From contig DBDP01000033.1 in assembly GCA_002293625.1 (NCBI GenBank), positions 1-33,900 on the forward strand: DNA of 33,900 nucleotides, given 5' to 3'. The notes under the pieces are model-generated. The model saw only the letters and a program-made list of their open reading frames with translations. It had not been told where the DNA came from and searched no databases. Of the stretch, positions 6,731 through 14,120 are shown in pieces. The translations under genes were made by a program, and so were the position numbers. Positions within the stretch are counted from its first letter, which is position 1. Each line of letters opens with the position of its first letter. Source of the DNA: Clostridiales bacterium UBA929 (lineage in GTDB: Bacteria > Bacillota > Clostridia > Oscillospirales > UBA929).

Positions 6731-7513
6731 CTACTCCTCGTTTCTAAGCGAGAAGTCTGTCGATGAAAAATAGAGATCATCCATTCCTAGCGGGGAGATG
6801 GAAAACGAAACACGGATTCTTGCGGCATCACCATTCTTGTTTGTGTAGTCATATCGGTAATGCATACTTACATTCTCTCTGTTAACGATGGCGTCTACCA
6901 GTAACTCTGTTGCCGCGTCTTCGCTTTCGACTGTTACTGATTCTGTACCCTCGAAGGTAGTTATTGACAGGTTTTCGCCTATCTGTGAATAAGCGACATA
7001 ATCGACTATGTTATCAAAGATTGCTTCCTCGTTCCAATAATCAACACTTGACACTCTGCCGTCTTCGAAGGAGAGAGTGACTTCCGTCTCGTCTTCCCAC
7101 AAAGTGATCATCTTTTTAAGAACCTCATTGTCGAGAACGTCAACATCGCTGTACCAGCCGCTGAGAGCCTCAAAATCTTCTTTTTTTGCATTGATAACCG
7201 ATGTTGAAATCTCCGCTAACTCTTGTGCGTTATGTGCGTTCGCCATTTGAGAAAGTCTTAAATCAAAGTCTTCCGCGGACATAACCGGTTGGATTTCCGG
7301 CTGTTTGAGCATGAAAATTAGCACTACTGCCACTGCGATAAGTGCAAGACACGCCACTGGAATAATCCATTTTGGAAACCGCTTCACCGGAACCTTTGTA
7401 TCCTGTATTAACTCAACATTTGTTTCGTTCGGTACGGGACTTCAGCAGTGCGGGCATTGCGTCGCTTGATCTGGAATCTCCTTTTTGTAATCATTACATT
7501 GAATCAGTGCCAT
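6731..7513 (-). pseudogene. Zinc-ribbon membrane-anchored protein broken by an in-frame TGA
   Basis: From ATG at 7513 (AAAGGAG eight bases upstream and a good promoter beyond) the frame reads MALIQCNDYKKEIPDQATQC, then PHC, then TGA (7444-7442), then SPVPNETNVELIQ and on without a break to 6731. Family members of this type read CPHCGSP here, so TGA replaces a glycine codon (GGA to TGA is one change). The first CxxC is also spoiled: CNDY instead of CxxC. The rest, 218 residues readable from GTG at 7387, has a basic start, one membrane span (IIPVACLALIAVAVVLIFML) and an exported domain of unknown function. The fragment may still be made from that GTG, but no ribosome site supports it. Two lesions in one zinc ribbon suggest decay rather than recoding. 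Confidence 0.8.
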
Positions 7514-7620
7514 TATACTATCTCCTTTGTTTGTAGTACGTCTCTCTGAAAATAGATTAGTATTGAAAACAGTAGCGAAGGAATGACAATACATGCATGT
7601 ACAGAAAGCCGTCTAACGTG

Positions 7621-7649
7621 AGTATACCACAGAAAAATTCGTAGTGCAA
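7621..7649 (-). promoter_or_regulatory. Promoter of the broken zinc-ribbon gene
   Basis: On the minus strand TTGCAC (7649-7644) and TATACT (7626-7621) are 17 bases apart. A transcript would start near 7614 and carry a leader of about 100 bases containing a perfect 12-base palindrome TACATGCATGTA (7590-7601), then AAAGGAG and the ATG at 7513. The intact promoter and ribosome site indicate that the gene was functional until recently. Confidence 0.65.
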
Positions 7650-7793
7650 TACATAGAATTAAAATATTTTGTATACCGACATATCATGTGTGTCTAACTC
7701 GCTGCGTAAACTTACTCCGAGAGAAGTGAAGGAGAATGGTAAATAATACCACATTCTCAAAACCGAACAAAAGTATAAATTCGACAAACCCCC

Positions 7794-7822
7794 TTGCTAA
7801 ACGACATAATATATGATATTCT
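7794..7822 (+). promoter_or_regulatory. Probable promoter of the SPFH-TIR operon
   Basis: TTGCTA (7794-7799) and TATTCT (7817-7822) are 17 bases apart. The leader before the ATG at 7886 contains the small hairpin ACAGC...GCTGT, and AGGAGG lies about ten bases before the start. The whole 7514-7885 region is an AT-rich divergent intergenic stretch; besides the two promoters it holds an imperfect inverted repeat (GAGAATGGTA against TACCACATTCTC, about 7733-7759) that could bind a regulator. No gene is seen in it. Confidence 0.55.
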
Positions 7823-7885
7823 TAAAAGCAATGACAGCGGCACAAGCTGCTGTTTACAAAAGATGAATGTAGGAGGCTTACGCGC

Positions 7886-9016
7886 ATGGGGGGAATGCCG
7901 ACAAACAGCATCGCCAGTGTAATTCAATATGAAGGGGATAATTCAACCTTTATATGGAAGCACCCGCTGGAAAATTTCAACACAGGTTCGCAGCTGATTG
8001 TTCACGAAAGCCAAGAAGCGCTGTTCTTCATGAACGGCGAAGCGCTTGACTTGTTCGGTCTAGGGCGATATACACTCGAAACGCAGAACCTTCCGCTGGT
8101 AAAAAAACTTTTCGGCGCACCCACCGGCGGCGTGACACCATTCCACTGTGAGGTTTATTTCATCAATAAAACAGAGCAGATGTCCATCAAATGGGGAACG
8201 GACAGCCAGCTTGAGTATATGGAGCCTACATACAAATTCCCAATTAAAATTGGCGCGTCGGGCGAGATGAGCCTACGCGCGGAGGATTCCCGGAAACTGC
8301 TTGTGAAACTCGTCGGTACAGAAAAATATCTTTCGCAGCAGTCGCTTGTGCATATGTTCCGCGCGTTCCTCATGACGCGCATTAAAACGCATATGGCATC
8401 GCAGATCAAGAAGCAAAACATCAACATTTTTGAGATAGATGAAAACCTTGTGACGCTCTCAGATCAACTGCACGAGATTTTCAAGCCGGATTTCACTGAC
8501 TACGGACTGTCGCTGGAGCGCTTTTTTGTTACGACGATTGTTAAGCCGGAAAGCGACAGGGCGTATCAGCAATTCCGTGACCTGCATGTTAGGCAGTATA
8601 CGGATGTCGCGGAAGCGCGTTTGCGTCAGCAGGTGGGTGTGATTGAGCAGGAAACGCAGGCGCAGCGCACAGTCATTGAGGCGCAGGGCATCGCGCAGAA
8701 GCGTTCGCTTGAGGGATACACCTACCAGCAGGAGCGCGGGTTTGAGGTCGCCGAAAAGATGGCGCAAAACGAAGCGGTTGGGCAAATGACCAATATCGGC
8801 TTGGGGATGGGGATGATCGCGGGCGTCGGCGGAACCGTCGGGCAAACGGTCGGCGGTATGGTTCAAAATACAATGGAAAACGTAACGCAACAACCCGCTC
8901 CGGCAGCGCAAAATGAACCCTTCGAGCAGCGCCTCGCGAAATTGGAGCTGCTAAAGGGTAAAATCCCGGACGAGTTGTACAACGCGAAGATGCAAGAACT
9001 TTTAAGCGAAATATAG
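7886..9016 (+). CDS. SPFH-domain protein with C-terminal SHOCT motif (YdjI-like, COG4260 type)
   Basis: The 376-residue protein has an N-terminal bacterial SPFH domain of the virion-core/YdjI type (IQYEGDNSTFIWKHPLENF, then a HESQEALFF segment), a long helical and Gln/Glu-rich region (QQVGVIEQETQAQRTVIEAQ, about residues 250-290), a Gly/Met-rich linker (about 300-325) and a C-terminal SHOCT-like helix pair (FEQRLAKLELLKGKIPDELY). In Bacillus subtilis YdjI works with PspA and the YdjG/YdjH membrane complex in membrane-stress response. There is no N-terminal membrane anchor, so it probably associates peripherally with the membrane or with the next gene's product 11 bases downstream. Here no pspA is present; a TIR protein completes the operon instead. 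Confidence 0.85.
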   Translation: MGGMPTNSIASVIQYEGDNSTFIWKHPLENFNTGSQLIVHESQEALFFMNGEALDLFGLGRYTLETQNLPLVKKLFGAPTGGVTPFHCEVYFINKTEQMSIKWGTDSQLEYMEPTYKFPIKIGASGEMSLRAEDSRKLLVKLVGTEKYLSQQSLVHMFRAFLMTRIKTHMASQIKKQNINIFEIDENLVTLSDQLHEIFKPDFTDYGLSLERFFVTTIVKPESDRAYQQFRDLHVRQYTDVAEARLRQQVGVIEQETQAQRTVIEAQGIAQKRSLEGYTYQQERGFEVAEKMAQNEAVGQMTNIGLGMGMIAGVGGTVGQTVGGMVQNTMENVTQQPAPAAQNEPFEQRLAKLELLKGKIPDELYNAKMQELLSEI

Positions 9017-9027
9017 GAGGCACGGGA

Positions 9028-9717
9028 ATGAATTTGAACACAAAAATCAATAAAGTAACAGCCGTTGCGATTCCCGCGGTGCTTGCCGTGCTGTTCACGC
9101 TCTTGCTTTTCATTTTACCGAGAACGCCAGTTTTAATTACCGCGTACGTGGCGGGACTCATCGGTGCCGCGCTGTTTGCCGCCGGGAATCTGTATTTTAT
9201 CGGCGTTAAGAAAGGGTATCCGTGGATTGCCGCAATCCCGATAACGCTTATTCGCTATATTATTACGTCAACTCTGCTGTCGGCTGTGTTTGTTCTGGTT
9301 GATAACGTGGTAGAAGACTTGCAAATCAGCGCCTTGTGGCTAATCATCGCGCATATTGCCGTGCTTGCGGTCTTCTTTGTCTTGCTTCTCCTCCTGCATA
9401 CCGGTAAAGAGTACATACAAGAGATAGAGCAAAAAGTAGCCTCCGAGCGTCAATTTATCAAAGAGTTGAACGCAGAATTAGCGACAATTCGCCTAAATGC
9501 CCCCGCCGATACACAAAAGGACATCCAAAACGTTATCGACACGGTGCGGTACAGCGATCCCATGAGCCATGAATCCCTCACGGAACTTGAGGGAGAGATT
9601 CAGAAAAATGTGATTATGCTGGGGAGACTGACAGGTTCCGAACAGATACGCGCCATATGCGGCACCCTAATCGTTCAAATCAAAGACCGAAATAACCGCA
9701 CCCGCGCGTTAAAATAG
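9028..9717 (+). CDS. Four-helix membrane protein with a cytoplasmic coiled-coil tail
   Basis: The 229-residue product has four hydrophobic segments in its first 130 residues (AIPAVLAVLFTLLLFILP, ITAYVAGLIGAALFAAGNLY, the ITLIRYIITSTLLSAVFVLV stretch, and IIAHIAVLAVFFVLLLLLH), then a charged helical tail (EIEQKVASERQFIKELNAEL) of about 95 residues. AGGAGG stands before the ATG, 11 bases after the SPFH gene, and the TIR gene follows after 12 bases, so the three are one operon. No family is recognised. It could be the membrane scaffold that holds the SPFH and TIR proteins together, a role inferred from context only. Confidence 0.75.
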   Translation: MNLNTKINKVTAVAIPAVLAVLFTLLLFILPRTPVLITAYVAGLIGAALFAAGNLYFIGVKKGYPWIAAIPITLIRYIITSTLLSAVFVLVDNVVEDLQISALWLIIAHIAVLAVFFVLLLLLHTGKEYIQEIEQKVASERQFIKELNAELATIRLNAPADTQKDIQNVIDTVRYSDPMSHESLTELEGEIQKNVIMLGRLTGSEQIRAICGTLIVQIKDRNNRTRALK

Positions 9718-9729
9718 GGGAGGCACACC

Positions 9730-12432
9730 ATGACAATCTTCAAATGCAAAATATGCGGCGGTGACTTACAGCTCGAGCAGGGGACAACCGTCGGCGAGTG
9801 CGATTCTTGCGGAACGAAACAGACGCTGCCGAAGCTGGACAGCGACAGACGCGCGCAACTGTATGACCGCGCGAATCATTTCCGGCGCAATAACGACTAC
9901 GACAAAGCGGCGGGTATCTACGAAACGATTCTGAACGAAGACAACACCGACGCGGAGGCGTATTGGTCGCTCGTTCTGTGTAAATACGGCGTAGAGTACG
10001 TGGAAGACCACAAAACAAAGAAGCGCATCATCACCTGCAACAGAACGCTGATGACCTCCGTCATGGCGGACGAGGACTACAAGCAAGCCATAACCCACGC
10101 GGACGGCAGCCAGCGCGGTATCTACGAAGACGAAGCCCGCGCCATTGAGCAGATCCAAAAGGGGATACTGGAGATATCCAGCTACGATGAACCCTATGAC
10201 GTGTTTATCTGCTATAAAGAAACCGACGCCGAAGGCAAGAGAACCCGCGAGAGCGTGACAGCGCAGGAACTGTACCATGAACTGACCGAGGAAGGGTTCC
10301 GCGTCTTTTTCTCACGGATTACATTAGAGAACGTTCTGGGTTCGGCGTATGAACCGCATATCTTCGCGGCGCTGAACTCCTCCAAGGTGATGGTGGTTGT
10401 CGGTTCCAGCCCGGAGAACTTCAACGCCGTATGGGTGAAGAACGAGTGGAGCCGCTACCTCGCGCTGATCAAAGGCGGCGCGAAGAAGGTGCTGATCCCC
10501 GCCTACCGCGACATGGACGCCTACAACCTGCCCGACGAGTTTTCACACTTGCAGGCGCAAGATATGAGCAAGCTCGGCTTCATGCAGGACTTGGTGCGGG
10601 GGATCAAGAAGGTGCTCGAAATAGACGAACCGAAGACGGAGGCTGCGGAACCCGTTACGGTCGCAGTTCCCGCCGGTTCGATAGATGCGCTCCTAAGACG
10701 AGCGAATTTGTTCTTGGAAGACGGCGACTTCTTGGAGGCGGCTACATACTTCAACCGCGTTTTAGACGCGGAGCCGGAAAACGCCGAAGCGTATGTGGGG
10801 TTGCTATGCGCGGAGTTGAAGCTGAGGAGTGCGGAAGATTTACCTAACCACCATAGACCGCTTCAAGATTACGGGAACTTTAAAAAGGCGGTACGATTTT
10901 TGAGTGAGAAGGATAAAGCGGTTTTGGAGGGTTACAACCAAACGATTATAGATCGACTGGAGAAAGCACGCTTAGAGGAAGAAGAACGCAGAAGACAAGT
11001 AGAGGCATGGCACAGAAAGGAAGAAAAGGCGCGTTTAGAACGTCAACGCCTCGCGGCAGAGGAGCGGAGGTATCTGAATGAGGCGTATTTAGAGAAGCAA
11101 AAGAAAGAACGCGCGTTGCGGATTAAAAAAAGGTTGCGCACTGCATCGGTAGTTCTTTGCATCACTGTACTGATTGGAATAGCGGGAGCACTGATTTTGC
11201 CGAGGATAGAGCGGGATAGACTCCGTGAAGAAACGCTTCAGGTAGTAGATCAAGCCGAGCAATTGATGGGTGAAAAGAAATATGCGGAAGCGGAGAACCT
11301 ATTGATCTCATATATGGATAGTGGGTACCCTTCGGTTGAGGAGAGTTTGTCGGAAATTTACAATGAAGCAGCCAAGGAAGCGGAGCGGTTGATTGGCGAG
11401 AAGAACTATGAAGAGGCGATAAGAATCTTACTGGCTCTCGGTGATCCAAGGAATCCTCTCATCATTGATCAGCTAACCCTTGCAACCAATGAACTATATC
11501 CGCCACTGTCAAGGGTGTTGTTGTCAGCGGGAACATTTAGTACGATAGGATTGACTACAGACGGTGCTGTCGTTTGCGCAGGAGAATATATAGAAGATGA
11601 AAGAAATAAAGAAAAAATATTAAGCTGGAATGGTGTTATAAGCGTGACGGGAGATTCGCTGGATGTTGTCGGATTGAAAGCGGACGGAACCGTAGTCACC
11701 ACCGGTATTGGTTCAGTCCAGGAGGTATCAACTTGGAGTGACATTATCGCAGTGTCATCAGGTGATAATCATGTTGCGGGATTAAAATCTGACGGTACAG
11801 TCGTTGCCGTGGGGGATAATGATGACGGACAATGTGATGTGTCTGATTGGAAGGATATTATCACGGTGTCATCGGGAAAAAACCATACCGTTGGCGTAAA
11901 ATCAGATGGCACAGTTGTTGCTGTGGGAAATAACATATACGGTCAATGCGATGTATCCGGCTGGCGAGATATTATCGCGGTATCGTCGGGAGGTAGTCAT
12001 ACCGTGGGAATAAAATCGGATGGTAGAGTTGTTAGCACCGGAATTCTTGATGGTATATACGATGTATCCGGGTGGCGCGACATTGTAGCTGTATCTTCAG
12101 GTTTTTTTCATATAGTTGGTCTAAAATCGGATGGTACTGTTGTTGCCGTGGGTAGCGATAACGATGGTGAATGCAATGTTTCACGCTGGAAGAATATCAT
12201 CGCAGTGTCTGCCGGGTTTAATCATACTGTTGGATTGAAGTCGGACGGAACTGTTGTTGCAGTTGGAGATAACGAGCAAGGTCAATGCGATGTTTCTGAT
12301 TGGCACGACATTATCGCGGTGTCGGCGGGGTATTCACATACGGTTGGCTTGAAATCGGACGGAACTGTCGTTGCAGTGGGGGAAAATAATTACGGTCAGT
12401 GCGATGTCTCCGATTGGGACTTGATAGATTAA
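9730..12432 (+). CDS. Zinc ribbon-TPR-TIR-transmembrane-RCC1-like repeat protein
   Basis: A 900-residue multidomain protein. Residues 1-30: zinc ribbon with C6, C9, C24, C27. About 38-150: TPR-like helices. About 155-300: TIR domain starting YDVFICYKETD (156-166), with FFSRITLE and KNEWSRYL; E239 in NEW matches the glutamate that is catalytic in NAD-cleaving TIR domains. About 315-360: another TPR (FLEDGDFLEAATYFNRVLDA). About 400-465: charged coiled coil. 472-491: one membrane span preceded by RIKKRLRT, predicting the N-terminus inside. About 500-590: a TPR-like pair. 596-900: eight RCC1-like repeats of 38 residues, predicted outside the membrane. GGGAGG supports the ATG. Base composition differs along the gene: hand counts give 63% GC in 10441-10500 but 42% in 12001-12060. 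The layout suggests a membrane receptor with an internal TIR effector. Confidence 0.88.
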   Translation: MTIFKCKICGGDLQLEQGTTVGECDSCGTKQTLPKLDSDRRAQLYDRANHFRRNNDYDKAAGIYETILNEDNTDAEAYWSLVLCKYGVEYVEDHKTKKRIITCNRTLMTSVMADEDYKQAITHADGSQRGIYEDEARAIEQIQKGILEISSYDEPYDVFICYKETDAEGKRTRESVTAQELYHELTEEGFRVFFSRITLENVLGSAYEPHIFAALNSSKVMVVVGSSPENFNAVWVKNEWSRYLALIKGGAKKVLIPAYRDMDAYNLPDEFSHLQAQDMSKLGFMQDLVRGIKKVLEIDEPKTEAAEPVTVAVPAGSIDALLRRANLFLEDGDFLEAATYFNRVLDAEPENAEAYVGLLCAELKLRSAEDLPNHHRPLQDYGNFKKAVRFLSEKDKAVLEGYNQTIIDRLEKARLEEEERRRQVEAWHRKEEKARLERQRLAAEERRYLNEAYLEKQKKERALRIKKRLRTASVVLCITVLIGIAGALILPRIERDRLREETLQVVDQAEQLMGEKKYAEAENLLISYMDSGYPSVEESLSEIYNEAAKEAERLIGEKNYEEAIRILLALGDPRNPLIIDQLTLATNELYPPLSRVLLSAGTFSTIGLTTDGAVVCAGEYIEDERNKEKILSWNGVISVTGDSLDVVGLKADGTVVTTGIGSVQEVSTWSDIIAVSSGDNHVAGLKSDGTVVAVGDNDDGQCDVSDWKDIITVSSGKNHTVGVKSDGTVVAVGNNIYGQCDVSGWRDIIAVSSGGSHTVGIKSDGRVVSTGILDGIYDVSGWRDIVAVSSGFFHIVGLKSDGTVVAVGSDNDGECNVSRWKNIIAVSAGFNHTVGLKSDGTVVAVGDNEQGQCDVSDWHDIIAVSAGYSHTVGLKSDGTVVAVGENNYGQCDVSDWDLID
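11746..12420 (+). repeat. Tandem 114-base units encoding RCC1-like propeller repeats
   Basis: At least six well-conserved units of about 114 bases (unit starts at 11746 and 11860, for example) encode VSSGxxHTVGLKSDGTVVAV followed by a variable GDNxxGQCDVSxW turn; two more diverged units precede them from about 11515. Only the positions after GDN or GEN differ much between units (DDGQ, IYGQ, NDGE, EQGQ, NYGQ), as expected for exposed loops. Such tandem identity favours unit gain and loss by recombination. They are coding repeats, not a CRISPR array. Confidence 0.85.
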
Positions 12433-12451
12433 CCGCGCTACACACTGCGGC

Positions 12452-12505
12452 GAATCATCGGCAAGGGAGACCGTCCCCGCACTCCCTTGCTGTATGATTC
12501 CTTTT
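12452..12505 (+). terminator. Terminator of the SPFH-TIR operon
   Basis: GAATCAT (12452-12458) with ATGATTC (12494-12500) and, inside it, CAAGGGAG (12462-12469) with CTCCCTTG (12482-12489) form a long interrupted stem followed by CTTTT. It starts 19 bases after the TIR gene stop and separates the accessory operon from the core cluster. Confidence 0.75.
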
Positions 12506-12542
12506 ACCCTAGAACAGAACAATCGTACCCAATAAAAAAATA

Positions 12543-12572
12543 CTGGCATTTTTACGCCGTTTATGATATAGT
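12543..12572 (+). promoter_or_regulatory. Probable promoter of the tig-clpP core cluster
   Basis: CTGGCA (12543-12548) and TATAGT (12567-12572) are 18 bases apart, and TGA directly before the -10 gives an extended -10 (TGaTATAGT). The predicted start near 12579 places the whole structured leader (12596-12693) in the transcript. No CIRCE or CtsR-type operator was recognised. Confidence 0.55.
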
Positions 12573-12595
12573 ACATCGGAATGAATCAAAGGGCG

Positions 12596-12693
12596 CTCGA
12601 AAAACGCATTGTTCGCCGAAGGCGAAAGAGCGAAGCGCTTGCGAGCAGGTGCCTTTGGCGCGGTGTCGCAAGCCGGGGCGGGTGTTTTTCGAG
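12596..12693 (+). ncRNA. Structured 5' leader RNA before trigger factor
   Basis: Four nested or adjacent helices can be drawn. P1: CTCGAAAAAC (12596-12605) with GTTTTTCGAG (12684-12693), perfect 10 bp. P2: TTCGCC (12612-12617) with GGCGAA (12621-12626), loop GAA. P3: GCTTGCGA (12637-12644) with TCGCAAGC (12666-12673), perfect 8 bp. P4 inside P3: GTGCC with GGCGC around TTT. The result is a closed multi-branch fold. The 3' arm of P1 ends in GAG of a GAGG that could serve the in-frame ATG at 12702, so folding could affect translation. I do not recognise it as a known riboswitch. It could instead be a dispersed palindromic repeat. Confidence 0.55.
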
Positions 12694-12725
12694 GTTACCT
12701 TATGCGGGAAGGATTGGCGCGACAA

Positions 12726-14120
12726 ATGACGGTTAAGAGCGTGGAAAAACAAGAAAAGAATCTCACGGTACTGACGATTGAAATCGGTGCGGAGGAATTC
12801 GCGAAAGCCTGTGAGCAGGCATACCGCAAAAACGTGGGGCGGATGAACGTTCCCGGGTTCCGTAAGGGGAAAGCACCCCGCAGGATCGTGGAGAGGATGT
12901 ACGGCGAGGGCGTCTTTTATCAGGACGCTGTCAACGCCACATGGCCGGATGCCTACGACCAAGCGGTGGAACAAGAGGGTATCCAGCCGGTTGAGCGCCC
13001 GGATGTCGAGGTTGAGGAGTTGGGCGCGGAGGGATATACCTTCGTTGCCAAGGTGCATGTGTATCCCGAAATCGAAATTGGGCAGTATAAGGGTCTCTCG
13101 GCTTACGCCCCGCCCGTTCTGGCGTCGGAAGAAGAAATAAACGCCGAGGTTGACCGTATGCGCGAGCGCAACGCGAGCCTCGTTACGGTCGAGCGCGCGG
13201 CGCAGCTTGGCGATACCGTCGTCCTTGATTATGAAGGGTTCCTGGAGGGCGTCCCCTTTGAAGGCGGCAAAGGCGAGAAGCAAACGCTGGAGCTTGGTTC
13301 CAACCGCTTTATCCCCGGTTTTGAGGATAAACTGGTCGGCGCGAAAGCGGAGGACGAACCCGAGCTGGAGATCACGTTCCCCGAAGACTACCATGCGGAG
13401 TCTTTGGCGGGGAAGCCGGTAGTGTTCAAGTGCAAAATCCATGATGTGAAGGAAAAGAAACTCCCCGAAGCCGACGACGAGTTTGCTAAGGACATATCGG
13501 AGTTTGACACGCTTCAAGAGTATAAAGACTCGTTGCGGGAGCGTATACTGCACGAAAGGGAGCGTGAGTCGGACGGCGCGTTTGAGAACGCGTTGCTCGA
13601 CCAAATCATCCCAACGATCAAGGGCGATATCCCCGACGCTCTTATCGCGAAACGATTAGAGGAAATTATCAACGACTTCGCGTACCGTCTGCGAATGCAG
13701 GGTATGGACATCAACACCTACATGCAAATGACCGGGATGACCGGCGAGACGCTGACGGCGCAGTTCCGCCCGCAGGCCGAAACACATACCAAATGCGGTC
13801 TGATTTTCGACAAAATCGCGGAGCTGGAAGGGTTAAAATTAGAGGAAGGGGAACTGGACGCCGAATACGCCCGCCTCGCCGAGCTATATCAAGAGGATAT
13901 CGAAAAGGTTCGCGAAAATATCCCCGAAAAGCCGCTGACGCGGGATCTTTTAGCCTTAAAAGCATCCAAACTCATTACGTCTTCGGCGATTAAGCTGGAT
14001 ACCCCCCCGGAAAAGCCGGAAACTGAACCGGCACCCGAACCGGCACCGAAGCCCAAAAAGAAAGCCGCGCCCAGAAAGAAAGCCGCCAAACCGGCGGAGG
14101 AAACGGAGGAACCGAAATGA
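12726..14120 (+). CDS. tig: Trigger factor (ribosome-associated chaperone and prolyl isomerase)
   Basis: Trigger factor binds ribosomal protein L23 at the exit tunnel and folds nascent chains. From ATG 12726 the product is 464 residues: N-terminal ribosome-binding domain with the signature GFRKGKAP (44-51), FKBP-type isomerase domain (DTVVLDYEGFLEGVPFEGGK with LGSNRFIPGFEDKL), and a helical C-terminal chaperone domain. It ends in a Pro/Ala/Lys-rich tail (PEPAPKPKKKAAPRKKAA) that is longer and more basic than usual and may add ribosome or nucleic-acid affinity. The start is uncertain: an in-frame ATG at 12702 (MREGLARQMTVKS) has GAGG upstream, while AAGGA precedes 12726 by 12 bases. The stop overlaps clpP as ATGA. 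Confidence 0.95.
   Translation: MTVKSVEKQEKNLTVLTIEIGAEEFAKACEQAYRKNVGRMNVPGFRKGKAPRRIVERMYGEGVFYQDAVNATWPDAYDQAVEQEGIQPVERPDVEVEELGAEGYTFVAKVHVYPEIEIGQYKGLSAYAPPVLASEEEINAEVDRMRERNASLVTVERAAQLGDTVVLDYEGFLEGVPFEGGKGEKQTLELGSNRFIPGFEDKLVGAKAEDEPELEITFPEDYHAESLAGKPVVFKCKIHDVKEKKLPEADDEFAKDISEFDTLQEYKDSLRERILHERERESDGAFENALLDQIIPTIKGDIPDALIAKRLEEIINDFAYRLRMQGMDINTYMQMTGMTGETLTAQFRPQAETHTKCGLIFDKIAELEGLKLEEGELDAEYARLAELYQEDIEKVRENIPEKPLTRDLLALKASKLITSSAIKLDTPPEKPETEPAPEPAPKPKKKAAPRKKAAKPAEETEEPK

Noticed and set aside
7442..7444. Selenocysteine reading of the TGA in the zinc-ribbon gene
   Set aside because: The codon aligns with the glycine after CxxC in this family rather than with a cysteine, no SECIS-like hairpin is evident just downstream, and a second zinc Cys is already lost, so decay is simpler.
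7733..7759. Inverted repeat GAGAATGGTA...TACCACATTCTC as a terminator
   Set aside because: It has a bulge and no U-tract on either strand; it is kept only as a possible operator in the divergent intergenic region.
11515..12429. CRISPR-like or satellite array
   Set aside because: The repeats are 114-base in-frame coding units with no unique spacers and give RCC1-like protein repeats.
12609..12725. N-terminal extension of trigger factor back to 12609
   Set aside because: The extension would be encoded by the structured leader, contains no conserved trigger factor residues, and the family begins at or near MTVKSVEKQEKN. The ATG at 12702 remains possible.
12561..13604. Long minus-strand open frame opposite trigger factor (347 codons)
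   Set aside because: It is antisense to a clear tig gene, has no ribosome site and its protein shows no recognisable domain; it follows from the GC-rich codon use of the true gene.
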